Source: Argyresthia goedartella | Lineage: Eukaryota > Arthropoda > Insecta > Lepidoptera > Argyresthiidae | Direction: 5' to 3' | Assembly: GCA_949825045.1 (NCBI GenBank) | Contig: OX463810.1 | Span: 37,644,201 to 37,708,200 of the forward strand | Length of the DNA: 64,000 nucleotides | Shown: in pieces, positions 1 to 11,800 of the stretch | Numbering within the stretch: the first letter of the stretch is position 1 | Layout of the letters: each line of letters starts with the position of its first letter | Notes under the pieces: generated by a model | What the model was told of the DNA's origin: nothing | What the model saw: the letters and a program-made list of their open reading frames with translations, nothing else | Database searches by the model: none | Translations under genes and position numbers: made by a program

Positions 1-190
1 GTTTCTAGTCTAGTCACATCCTACATCGTCATACGTCATGTCTAGCAAGATTTCGATAGGTTACTGTTCATTATCTAATATGTTAACTATTTCCCGTAAA
101 TATTTAAAAATTGCTAAGGTGCTGCTTGCTTGAATGCTTGAATGCTTTATTCGAAAGCCGTTTTGGCAATCGTCTAAAATTTTATATTTA

Positions 191-490
191 TCACAAAAAG
201 CATATTACACGGTTATACATAACTTTTTCGAATATTTTAGAGGCTAACGGTAATATCGGACTGATCGGGCGGTAATTATTTACATCGAGTTTACTATTTT
301 TCTTGAGAATAGGTTTTACTAAGGCCTTTTTTAGTAAATCTGGAAAAACCCTTTCTTTTAGCGATAAAGTGGCAGAGTTAACTGCTCCGCACATTGTTTA
401 AGAATAATCGGTGGTATTTCATCAAAGCCATGACTCATTTTGTTCCTTTGAATTTTTAATAATTGAAATATTTCTCTACGCGTTACTGGA
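191..490 (-). mobile_element. LINE reverse transcriptase fragment (CR1/Jockey-like)
   Basis: On the minus strand this stretch reads as a piece of non-LTR reverse transcriptase, with a block ending in NNYRPIS, PL and SKIFEKVMYNRV. NYRPIS...SKIFEK is the usual motif 1-2 region of CR1/Jockey-type elements. Only the early RT part is present. The fingers and catalytic FADD region are missing on the downstream side, so it is a short dead relic upstream of gene 1. Confidence 0.7.
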
Positions 491-1007
491 CAATATATAC
501 GGTAGGCTAACCTACCGTAAATTTACCTAAGTAAATGGTCATCCATAAACGAGAATGCTAACCTTTCGTGATGGTTATTGAACTTAGAACATCAATGACT
601 TATGCGGCCCGTGTTCTTAAACAATAACAAGAATCTCTCTCACCAAAGCAATCTATTTATTACTTTTAATCAGCACTGCTTTGAACCTATTTTGGACAAG
701 GTGTTGAATGAGTTTTTACAATCATATTCCCATTGTGACCTCTCACCGTAATCTCGTATTCTCACCTAGTAGACTCTGCACTGTTAGTAAATGTGTCATT
801 ACATTAGACTTAAGTCATAGAGCAAAGGTGTAGTTCGATTATGATGATTAATAAGTACACGAGTACCTCAAACATTATCGCAAGATAGGTTTAGTAAGTG
901 TGATGATAAGTTATTTTGCATTCCAGTTTATCATCAACTATTAAGCAGATTTATAACTACCTTATCAGTGGTTATTTAGGTAGTCACCGCCGTGCACTCG
1001 TCGAATA
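491..1007. other. Upstream region of ACOX gene 1, no gene seen
   Basis: No coding signal was recognised here. A TCAGT at about 965-969, some 40 bases before the gene 1 ATG, matches the arthropod initiator consensus and could be the transcription start. There is no convincing TATA box. The promoter reading is weak inference from one pentamer. Confidence 0.3.
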
Positions 1008-4000
1008 ATGGCCGGCAAAATAAACGAAGACTTGGTCCGGGAGAGGGCAAAATGTACCTTTGAACTGAAAGAACTAACCCACATCATCGATGGGGGTGAA
1101 AAAAATACGCTGGAAAGAAAGAAAGTTGGTAAGAAAAAACTCTTAATTTCGATAGTTTTGATAGTTCTACCTAATTATATATTCCTATTTAGGCTCGATG
1201 CCCACTTAACAGACACGCACGACAATGCATGCATGGCATGTGCTATACTATACAATCGGACTTGAAGGATTGGGTACCCAAAAGGAGGGTACATGCCGTG
1301 CAAGCGTGGCCTATCTTGTTGTGTCCCTATCTTGTCTGTTCATTGGGTATCGCGCCCTATAGTTCTTAATCAATGGCATCAAATATTTAACTAAGAACTA
1401 AGTTTACACTTCTCTATTCCTCCAGCCAAGTCTGGAGCGGCGATAGACTTGACCTCGTTGGGTTGGGTGGGTGCACCTCCGCCAAACCGTTGGGAAAATG
1501 AGTGACTGAAGGAAGTTATGTATATACACGTAACTTCATGGTCAGCTTAGATGGTTTTGTTACGTTGAGAGGATGAATGAAAGGAGATTGATGAAACAGA
1601 TTCATACTTCAATCATAGCGGGTGTGAATGGTGCCGTCGGACGGGGACACCCAAGAAGGTCAAATGGGCGATTTGTTAGTGAAGAGGCAAATTAATAGTA
1701 CTCTCAACCGGCGCGGCGAGTTTGTTTGAAGAGGCTTATGATATGAATGTTGAGGAAGCGAGAGATGTAGGTATGCCAGGATCGTAGCAAGTGTTCAAAA
1801 AGGCGTGAGCTAGTGTATATATGTATGCACGTAATTTCAACGTATTGTTATTAATTATATACACTTTTTAGGGTTCCGTACCCGAAGGGTGCCAAACGGG
1901 ACCCTATTACTAAGCCTCCGTTGTCCGTCCGCCCGTCCGTCAGCGAGCTATATTATCATGAACCGTAATCTGATGAATTTAGGTTGCCGCTACTGAAAAA
2001 AATAATGGTTGATGATGATAACACGAGACTTTATGGGGCGTCCCCATAAAAGAGACGTGTTTTAACACCACCCCCGATATAACAAACCTTAACATGATTC
2101 ATATATACTTATTCGTAGATTTCGCGGCTTATCATATGGTTGCCTGGCGCATTTGGTTTGATATCGGTTTCGCAATCGTATGGTTCTGGGTTCGAATCCA
2201 CGTTTGGAATGATGGTATTCTCTTTTTGTTTTATTATTTTTAGTAGATGGTACGGAACCCTTCTTGTGCAAGTCCGACCCGCACTTGACCGATTTTTGTA
2301 CATACTATTCTATCCGCAGAGGATATGATTCTCAGCGTCGAGGGTCTGAATGATCCCGTACCCGAGGAATATATGAGCTATAAGGAACGATACGAGAATG
2401 CTATAAGAAAAACAACGCTGATCACCGATGCACTGAAGAAGTATGTCTTACAGTCTTCGGTGATGGAGAAATATCGGTGAGAACATAAAGTTATCAGCAT
2501 TTATTCATGTTATACCACTGTGTGCAGAATGTTTTCAAAGGAAATTTAAATATATGCCCTTTTTCAACAAGGTTTCCCAACAAACATGGGTCAATCCAAT
2601 CGATTAGTTTGTTCCTCAGAGTATTAGTATAATATTATAGTATCCGTGCTCTTAGTTCTAGTATCCTTCTGTACCTGTACCTCTGGTATCCTCGTTCCTT
2701 GATATAATGACAGTAAGTAGTAGTAGGTATTATCTTGTTCTATAAACACTTATCCGAGAATCCACCCTGAGCCTAGCTTCCCTAGATTTTCGGACACTTT
2801 TCCAAGTATCCACACCCTACTATGAATCTTCTAGGGTGTATAACATAACCCGCATGATCTACTATTGTAGTCCTGTCCATGCTTCTAGCCCGACAAACCG
2901 CTTCCGCATCACTTCAACCATCGTTAAGGACATATCACCCATGGCGCTTCACCACGGTATGTTTCTGCCGACCATCCTTGGACAGGCGTCACCGGAACAG
3001 CAAGCCAAGTGGCTGCCGAGGGCTCTCAACATGGAGATTATAGGGACATATGCACAGGTGGGTTTATTCAATCAATCGATGCAATCAGCGCATTCTTTAG
3101 GGAACTTCTAGCGCGCCAATTATATCATGAAGTCCAGCAGTAAATCGATGGTGAGAACTTCTACAGTAACTCTGATATTCATGCATTTCGGATTAATAAG
3201 TAAGTACCTAGTAGTGTTTTTCTGTTTCCATGTGGTTAATTGCAACAACCTTATACTAGACAAGCTTTATATGGTTCACCTTCACTTATGGTTCATAATT
3301 TCCCTTGATTTAGGAAGGTTTTTATTGTGTCTCATAAATACTTTCTTCTTACAGACTGAACTAGGTCACGGTACGTTCCTGCGAGGCTTGGAGACGACCG
3401 CCACCTATGACTCAAAGGCCGAGGAGTTTTTGCTTAACAGCCCGACCCTCACCTCCTACAAGTGGTGGCCTGGCGGCTGTAAGTCCAAATTGTGTAAAGT
3501 GGAATAATTACCTCATTTTCTTGCCCTTACTTGTGGTAGATTCACGCTTGATGATTTTCTTCCGGAATTCTCAGTGGGATCCACTACCAACTACTGCATC
3601 GTAGTCGCCCAGATGCACTCCAGCGGTAAGAACTATGGGGTACATCCGTTTTTCGTCCAGATCCGAGATGAGGAGACCCACGTGCCGTTCCCAGGGGTGA
3701 AGGTCGGAGAGATCGGACCCAAGATGGGCTTTCAGACTGCCAACAATGGCTTCCTTGGATTCGAGAACTTCAGGATACCAAGAGACGCTATGCTTTCTAA
3801 GAATGCTCAAATGCAGAAGGTAATGTTTGAACTACTTTCCATGTTAATTAGGTATTTTATTGATTCCAGATGAAAACTCAACATGTTTTGTAACAATTTG
3901 TAATGACTGATATTTTCTCGCCCAGGATGGCACCTACGTAAAATCCAAGAACGAGAAGCTGGCCTACGGAACAATGGTGTTCGTGAGAGTAATGATTGTC

Positions 4001-4538
4001 GCAGACATGGCATATCAATTATCGCAAGCTTCCACCATCGCTGTTCGATACTCCGCAGTCAGGCATCAGTCCCGGCCGAAGCCTGAGTGAGTCCTATGCA
4101 TTTACTGTCTTTTTGCTTCACAAGATCATCAGATCCCCGAAAATTTGTAGGACTTCTTTGACTTCTACCTTAACTTTAAATAGTATTCATGGCTAAAATA
4201 GAAGCTGTTTAGTTGATTGGTACTTATCAAAATACACGGTGTTGTAGTATTCTTGGCAAAACTTACAAAATCTCACTTGATATCTACTAGCATGCAACGT
4301 TTCCATCTTAACAATAATTATTTCCAGTGAACCAGAGCCACAAATCCTAGACTACCTAACCCAGCAACACAAGTTGTTTATTGCAATCGCTTCGAGCCAC
4401 GCTTTCCGGACCATGGGTGTGTGGCTGTGGGACAACTACGAGGCAGTCAACAAGCAACTGAAGCGCGGGAACATGGAACAGCTGCCAGAGGTTTGTTTTC
4501 ATTTAAAAAGTGGCCAAAGCTCTAAATAGTGAATCGCC

Positions 4539-4585
<47 letters not shown>

Positions 4586-6776
4586 CTCTCTTTCTGTCCT
4601 GAATTCGTGGTACCATTAGCTGTTTGGGTAAAATAAAGTTCGTAAGGCAAGACGTAACTGGATAAGTCAAAACCAGGGCATTGTGAACTGTGGCGCAATA
4701 TGGGAGATGCCGACGTAGACCTAGACAGATAATTATATAATGTATTGGTTCCAGCTACACGCCCTGGCCTGCTGCCTCAAGGCAGTCACGACTCGGGACG
4801 CTGCCCTTATGGTGGAACAGTGCCGCATGGCGTGCGGTGGCCACGGGTACATGACTTCCTCCTATCTGCCCATCCTCTACGGCATCGTCGCAGCCGCTAA
4901 CACCTATGAGGGCGAGAATACTGTCCTGCATCTGCAGACTGCGAGGTTCGAAATCACTTGATATCTATTTAGAGCACACCGTGAGGGCGAGAATACTATC
5001 TTGTATCTGCAGACTGCGAGATTCGAAATCACTCGATATTGATTATAGCACATCGTCTCATTGGATTCTTTTGGATTGGATTGAACTGCAAGAGCTTTCG
5101 ACTATTCATGGAGTTTTACAAATAATTTCTAATTGACAGGTACCTCCTGAAGGCATGGCAGAATATGCAAGAGCAGAAGCCATTAACCCCTACAATTTCC
5201 TACTTGGCGAATGTCCAGAACAACACAAGGAAGTGGGACAACAGTCCTGACAGTATCATCACAGGAATGCAGAATGTAGCCGCAGGGTATGCTATAATCA
5301 TCCATAAGTATTAGAATATTGTAAATACTTGGTATGCTGGAAGGTATTTTGCCATTGTACATGCCTTTCCTATAAGTTTGCAATGTGATTTTTCATGTGC
5401 ATTTTGTATTATCGAAGATTATATCGTTTACTGTCTCCTCCCAGGTGGATAAAATCAGCAGTCGAGACGATTCAGAGGCACCAAAAGTCAGGATTGTCAT
5501 TCGAAGACGCTTGGAATCAGGCCTCTGTACAACTAGTCAGTGCCAGTGAGGTGAGTTTATCCATGATAACTGGGCAAGAATGGCTGTGGACTGTAGTACA
5601 CATGGACTACGAGTTTAGCAGCAGACCACCTCAACCTTGAGATTAGACTTCGAGATGTCTTTCTGTAAATGTTACAACAGAAAAGTGAACCTTGCGATCT
5701 GCCAGCTTTAGATTGAATACCTATTCATATAATGGTCCTGTTTCTTTAAAATACTTATCAAGGACTTATCTGTCCTTGTTCCTCCAGGCCCACTGTCGCG
5801 CAGTAGTCTGTCAGATGTACTGGATGGAAACTCAGCGGATTCAGGCCACGACGTCGCGACCACTCGCTCAAGTCTTGAACCAGCTAGCTGAGCTCTACCT
5901 GGTCTACTGGGCTCTAGAGAAAGTCGGCGATTTGCTTCTGGTGAGTGCCCATCCCGGGACCTGGGGCACCGGACTTTAGCATTAGTTTAGTTGTGCTGAA
6001 AGTTACATCACACACATTTTTGCATTGCTTGGCTCTCGATCCCGAATATCGTTTACTCTTCGGGTGGTGGAGACACAAAAATCATACTACAACTATTAGC
6101 TTACCGTTGACGAAAGAAATATTTATTTTACTTTCCAGCACTCCAATATATCGAAGGAGAACATCACAGCTCTTCGAAATCGCTACGAACAACTGCTGGG
6201 TCTGATTCGACCCAACGCGGTCGGTCTCGTGGATGCCTTCGACCTTCTTGATGAGGTGAGAATTAATAACTTATGAATATATAATAAAGAACACATTAAT
6301 GTTTTCGTTGTGTTTTGAAGCTATTTTGTGCTTTTAAGTAATATAAAGAATAGCCCCAGATATTCCTCTTAGATTTTGGTTACTCGTGCTACGAAGGGAA
6401 TTAGTGCAGTTAAAATAGCTTCCTTGTCATCTTCATGTATTTTTCTAAAATTTTAATTATATTGTCATATTTGAATAAGCAAATAGGTCAACCAAGTAAA
6501 TGTTGAGCAATTTAACTGTTATTCTTCATCTTCAACCACTCAATGTAGGCTTCCTTATTGATAAACTGATTTTACCTCAGAAAGTGTAATGTGTGTTTAA
6601 TAGTATAGTAATTTTTATAATTTGTATTCCAGGCTCTGCAATCAACGCTGGGCTCGTACGACGGGCGCGTGTACGAGCGTCTGATGGCGGAGGCGCTCAA
6701 GAGTCCGCTGAACAAGGAGCCCGTCAACCAGAGCTTCCACAAATACCTCAAGCCCTTCATGCAGGGGAAACTGTGA
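1008..6776 (+). CDS. ACOX1: Acyl-CoA oxidase 1-like, paralogue 1 (complete, 13 exons, 665 aa)
   Basis: FAD-dependent oxidase that converts fatty acyl-CoA to trans-2-enoyl-CoA and passes electrons to O2, giving H2O2, in peroxisomal beta-oxidation. Exons: 1008-1128, 2320-2476, 2889-3057, 3355-3478, 3575-3819, 3926-4086, 4328-4490, 4755-4945, 5140-5286, 5445-5550, 5788-5940, 6139-6255, 6633-6776. All introns are GT-AG and the joined frame has no stop until TGA. The acyl-CoA oxidase N-terminal domain covers about residues 15-145, the beta-barrel flavin domain 150-270 (TELGHGT at 150, [16 protein letters not shown]), and the alpha-helical C-terminal domain 440-650. CGGHGY lies near 407 and the expected catalytic base is Glu432 in TYEGENTV. 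Length matches the family (about 660). The ATG starts the first conserved block, and the other two paralogues begin similarly. The C-terminus is GKL, a weak PTS1-like tripeptide where family members usually end in SKL. The exon 3 acceptor was chosen at 2888 because it gives the same exon length as in both paralogues; 2871 is an alternative. Confidence 0.93.
1868..2306 (+). repeat. Lepidopteran GGGTTCCGTACC interspersed repeat in gene 1 intron 1
   Basis: It starts with AGGGTTCCGTACCCGAAGGG, followed by a CCGTCCGTCC-rich stretch. It ends with GGTACGGAACCC and CCCGCACTTGACCG, so both ends carry inverted GGGTTCCGTACC sequence. The same family recurs at 11915-12885, 13701-14121 and, inverted, 63585-63780. 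The middle part (about 2110-2240) contains a tRNA-like internal promoter, suggesting a SINE inside. No coding capacity. Confidence 0.75.
2110..2240 (+). repeat. tRNA-derived SINE-like segment
   Basis: It contains a B-box-like GGTTCGAATCC at about 2190 and an A-box-like region about 50 bases before it, in tRNA spacing. No full cloverleaf could be drawn, so it is read as a tRNA-derived repeat inside the larger element rather than a tRNA gene. Confidence 0.4.
4541..4581. repeat. (CT)n microsatellite in gene 1 intron 7
   Basis: About 20 uninterrupted CT units, followed by an imperfect CT-rich tail to about 4597. It lies in intron 7 of gene 1, about 50 bases after the donor site. Confidence 0.95.
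4908..5056 (+). repeat. 75-bp tandem duplication across the exon 8 / intron 8 donor of gene 1
   Basis: Copy 1 is 4908-4982 and copy 2 is 4983-5056. Each holds the last coding bases of exon 8 (from the EGENT codons onward), the donor region and the start of intron 8. Copy 1 reads GCGAG|GTTCG at its donor; copy 2 reads GCGAGATTCG, so its GT is lost. Copy 2 also has a few other changes (ACTGTCCTGCAT versus ACTATCTTGTAT). Splicing at copy 1 (4945) joins exon 9 in frame. Confidence 0.9.
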
Positions 6777-7188
6777 TAAATAGGTTACGATTGGGTTGGA
6801 ATAATTTAATAGATTAATCACAGATTAATGTACATTTTTTGGTGATAAAGTATTTTTGATTTTGTTTAACTTGTCTTTTTCAATATGTTGTAGGTTTTGT
6901 AAACCATGAAATGGTATACCAACCTACCTTTCTGCTCGCAGATCCTGATTAATTCATCCCGATCTTAGAGCTTGGTAATCCAGTTCAAAACCCATGAAAT
7001 GGGTCAATGGTCGTCGTATGGAAGGTCTCTTTGCGCGAGCCAACTGGTATTAATGCCTCGACATAAGTAGTTTGTCTACCTATACAAGTATAGCTTATGT
7101 TTAATTAGCTGTTTGTCAGATTTCCAAAAAATAACATCCAAAAAAAAATACATCTCTTTACTATATTTTCATCAAAATTGTACAGCAT

Positions 7189-7225
7189 TAAAAGACACTG
7201 ACAATTTATGTGTCAGTGTCTTTTA
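7189..7225. repeat. Perfect 15-bp stem hairpin
   Basis: Arms 7189-7203 and 7211-7225 are exact reverse complements (AAAGACACTGACA core) with a 7-base loop. It sits 400 bases after the gene 1 stop. Function unknown. Confidence 0.85.
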
Positions 7226-8266
7226 CTGCTCCCATGTAGTTTCATAGAACCGTATTGGTTGCTATAGGTCACTTTCTGTCCGAACACTAAAGTTAGATTT
7301 GTTAGGTGTCAACTTTATAATACAACCTGGATACTTGTGTTCATACACATAGTGCATTTTTTTCCTCAGGCTTTCACTAATCTGTAAACCGAAGCGCTCT
7401 CTGTCTGTCCCAGGAGCCAAGAGAAAAACGATTACTTATAATTCATAACTTATTTAAAACTCACAAATCATACATTTATAGAAAACAAGAGTTACATGAA
7501 AATAGTGTACAAAGGCGAGCTTATCTCCAATAAGAGATCTCTTCCAGCAAACCAGGTTAAGATGTGAAAGGTTGTTTTTTTTAAATTTAAAAACCAAACT
7601 AATTCCAATTCCGAAACCAACTTCTATTTTTTTAATACTGAGGAAAAATATCCCAAATTTTAAAGAAATAAAGACGAAATTTCAAAAGACTCCTTAACCT
7701 CATTTAACTAACAGGGTAGACGGATTTCAAGATTATTACCGCAGCGTAGAGTTCATTTCGTAATGTCAGGATAAAGTATTGTTTATTGTCTACTCTTTCA
7801 AACCTGGATGAAAATATAATTCCAGTAATTTTTAATTTAGACACCAAACTACTGGACCGTTTTGAAAAAAACTATTTTTATTAGAAAGACCCCCAGTTTG
7901 GTCCCAATCAAAAAAATATGGGTTCGTTCATTGATTTATTTTCTAAATAAAAAATACTGCCACGCTAACTGCATCCATGTAAACGAACTTTCGTATTAAT
8001 TGTCTCTCGCCTCCTGGGACAGAGTTTGGAGCGGTTTGGTTTACAGTTTTGTGTTGGCCCGAGGAACAAAATGCTCGATGAGTTCACCTTCGGCATCACT
8101 TGGTTCACACCCTGCCAATGTCTTTTGTTGAAAATAGTAAAATTTGGTAATCAAAACTTACATATATTGGTGTACAATATATTTGGTATAAGTATAAAGC
8201 CAAGTATTAAGATAGATTTAAAATTTTATTTTGTCCTTATAGTGAACAGAAAATGAAGTCAAGTCC

Positions 8267-8287
8267 GGGGGGGGGGGGGGGGGGGGG
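8267..8287. repeat. Poly-G run (21 bases)
   Basis: An uninterrupted run of 21 G in otherwise AT-rich spacer. It could be a true G-quadruplex-prone tract or a sequencing or assembly length error. Confidence 0.85.
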
Positions 8288-8841
8288 TCAGTGACCGAAC
8301 ACAGTTGGCATTGCCATTCATTATGTTTTTAGAAATATTTCGGATTTTGTACAATAAGCTGTCCACTTATTGTACGACATTGCTCAATATGTACAAAGAA
8401 AAACGCAGAAAGAGACCTGAAATATTAAAAAAGTATTTTTGTATATCGTGTATTTTTTATATATTTATTTATAAAATGTCTTTGCCAGCTTTACGGAAGT
8501 ATTTACGTATAGGAAACTCGATGAGCATTCTGAATACAATGTGGCTCCGATACCTTCAAAACAACACGAATCTGCATAGTGGAATAAACTTGTATATCCG
8601 GCAAGACACATTTTAAAAGCAGTCTTATGTTACTGCTATAAGAATCATATCAGTGTTTTATTCTGTGCTATAACACAATTTTTGTGACCTCATCAATAAT
8701 CTGTATGTAAAATCAGTATGATTATTTAATTAAAGTTTAAATTAATGTTTCCATTTCGTTTACGGTTGCCGAAGTAGTCGAAGATATTAGTGTAGAAAAT
8801 ACATAACGCAAAAATTGTATATAAAAATTATAAGCAGACAA

Positions 8842-11800
8842 ATGGAATCCCTGCAAAAACTCTTCACTGGTGAACCTAGTGAAGATCTAATAAATGAGAG
8901 AGCCAAGTGTATTTTCAACATCAATGAACTAACAAATATATTAGATGGGGGAAAGGATAAAACAGTGCAAAGAAAAATGATTGGTGAGTACTGAGTTACG
9001 ATTATCACTCGCCAACCCTCATTGCCAAAGTCACTTCATTTAGATCTGTGGAAAATAATAGTTAAAACTACCGATTTTTTTAAAATTTATTATTACATAC
9101 TGCAAATGTACAGCGATTTGTGGTTCAGTTTCATGTAATCAAAATACATTTTTTCTTTAAATACAGAGGATATATCACTGAATGGAGGTGCTTCTAAAGA
9201 TGTTATCCCAGAAGAATGTCTCAGTCCCACGGAGCGATACGAGAATGCCGTCAGAAAGTCTTGTTTGTATGCGGGAATCGTTAAGAATGAAGTTATTAAT
9301 ATGACTGGAATCGAGACATTTGGGTAAGGTCATGACTCATGTAACATGCGTGACAGACGTATGTTAAAGCCTAATTGATTTGTCATCAGGAATTCCGGAG
9401 GAAATAGCCCTTATTTCAGTAAACTTCTGTGTAGAATACGAAAGAAATTTATCCGACTGTGATAGTTACCTTTGAATTTCGGAAGCACTAGTAGTAATGG
9501 AACCATAACTCTGTTTCCAAAGATAGTCTCTAGAAGGAGTGGCTCTGAATAAGGTTAATATTTACACTCCGTGTTTTGGACTGACGTGTAAAAAGCAGAG
9601 ATCCATGTTGATCTAACAGGAATTTGCCCATTTCCAAAGCATATATGTCACCGTAATATTGTAAAAACCGTTAGTATAAACACTAACGCGTAAGTTTGTA
9701 AACTATCGACCAAATGTAAACGAGACCGACAGGGTGTAAAATTCCTTTATTACATAATACTTGTCATTTTGTTCTGACATGTTTCATGGTAACCTAACCT
9801 ACCCAGACTCACCACATCGCCCTTGTATGTCGTTTGCAATTCTAGTTTGAACCAGTTTACAATTAAACAGTTTGTTATAATGATATTACTACATTTTAAA
9901 CAGTATGGTACAGTTTACAATTTATCGACAGTTTACAAACTAAAGAGAAAATAATCGTTGATGATAATTCCACTAACGATTTTCACGTCCTACGATGGTA
10001 TATATGTCACCGTAAGATAGTCAAAACTGTTAGTTGACAAACTAACGCGTTAGTTGATCCAACTATCGACAGATGGTAAATCAGACCGACAGGGTTTAGA
10101 ATTTACTTTTCTTTTGTTCTTACATGTCAACCTAACACGAAGACTATTCGGAGGCTACGCTGCGCTCGCCCCCTCTAGTCTTCACCTAAGCTACCGCAGT
10201 GTTTGCCCTGGTATTTCGTTTGCAATTTAAGTTTAAACCAGTTTACTATTTAACGGTTTTAACCGTTAGTTTATCTACTAACGCGTCATATAGTAAGCAG
10301 TACGCTACAGTTTACTATCTGTCGATAGTTAAACAACTAACGAGAAAAAAACGTTAGTTTGTCAACTAACGGTTTTGACAATATTACGGTAACATATACA
10401 CCTGTCAGTTTACGCTATTACTGCTTCATTCATATATTGTGTTGTAAGTATGTGTAATTTCTCTGTATGATTGCACTCGTAGTTCAATGCCATCTATTGA
10501 AGGCCATCTCCTTAGTTTATTTTATTACCATGTTCCGTACATTGAAACCAGGTCGCCTATTCTACGTCGCACATCCGATGCCTTCTTCAAGGAGATATCT
10601 CCTTTCCTGCTGCACCTGGGTATGTTCGTGCCTACCATACTCGGTCAGGGCACGGCCGAGCAACAGGCGCACTGGCTGCCCCTTGCGCTGGAGATGAAGA
10701 TCATCGGGACCTACGCACAGGTATATGCTGTTTGCGAGAGTAACTCATTGTCATACCTAATCATGTTTTAAATATTGGCGTATCGGTTTAGGGCGGCAAT
10801 GATAAGACCCATTCAATCATTCCTTTCTGATATTGATATACTTTCTTATCATGAGAGCTTGTTTAACACCTTTTAAGGAATGTATTAAGAGAGTTTCTTT
10901 ATATGGGCAATATGTGAATACTTTCTTTTTAGACTGAGCTGGGTCACGGCACCTTCATAAGAGGTCTGGAGACGACGGCCACGTACGACCCCGAAACAGA
11001 GGAATTCATCTTACACAGTCCCACGTTGACGTCTTACAAGTGGTGGGCTGGAGGACGTAAGTAAGACAATTCAGGCACAAACGTGTGATGCCCTAACTCT
11101 TTACCTTGGTAAAACTCAGAGAACATCATCTCCGCCGTTCGTGTACTGGTACAATGTATTTTTTCAGTCGGTAAATCCGTTAACCACACCATAGTGATAG
11201 CTCAGCTCTACACTCAAGGGAAATGCCACGGAGTTCACTCGTTCATAGTTCGAATACGAGATGTGGAGTCCCACATCCCTCGTCCAGGGGTCATCGTGGG
11301 CGACATTGGGCCCAAGATGGGTTTCAGCACCGCTGACAATGGGTTTTTAGGGTTTGACAACTACCGTATACCGCGAATGAATATGCTCATGAAGAATTCT
11401 CAGGTCTTAAGTGTAAGTATGTTTAGAACATTAGTACAGAAAAGTCCTTCTTCTTGCAATACTATAGTACTAATTGAAATATTTTTATCAGGACGGGAGC
11501 TACGTGAAAGCAGCCAGACATGCTAAATTGACCTATGGCACCATGGTATTTGTGCGCGTTACTTTAGTAAATGAAGTTGCTTTCAATCTGGCCAAGGCCA
11601 TCACCATCGCCGTCAGATTCTCGGCTGTGAGACGCCAATGTCAACCTAGACCTGAGTAAGTGTATGATTTCTCAAGATCATACCAACAATTATCAAGACT
11701 GGCATTTAACTACGTATTTGTTTTCAGTCAACCAGAACCTCAAATCCTTGATTACAAGACGCAACAACACAAACTTTTCATCTGCATAGCAACATCACAT

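Larger units (their letters stand above)
6777..8841. other. Spacer between ACOX genes 1 and 2
   Basis: About 2 kb of AT-rich DNA without a recognisable gene. It contains a short perfect hairpin (7189-7225) and a 21-base G homopolymer (8267-8287). The open frames between 8026 and 8616 show no family motif. A TATATAAAAA at 8816-8825 just before the gene 2 ATG could be a TATA-like element, but this AT-rich context makes chance likely. Confidence 0.5.

Noticed and set aside
8026..8616. Two plus-strand open frames (76 and 103 codons) before gene 2
   Set aside because: AT-rich, no recognisable motif, separated by the poly-G run, no splice or start context.
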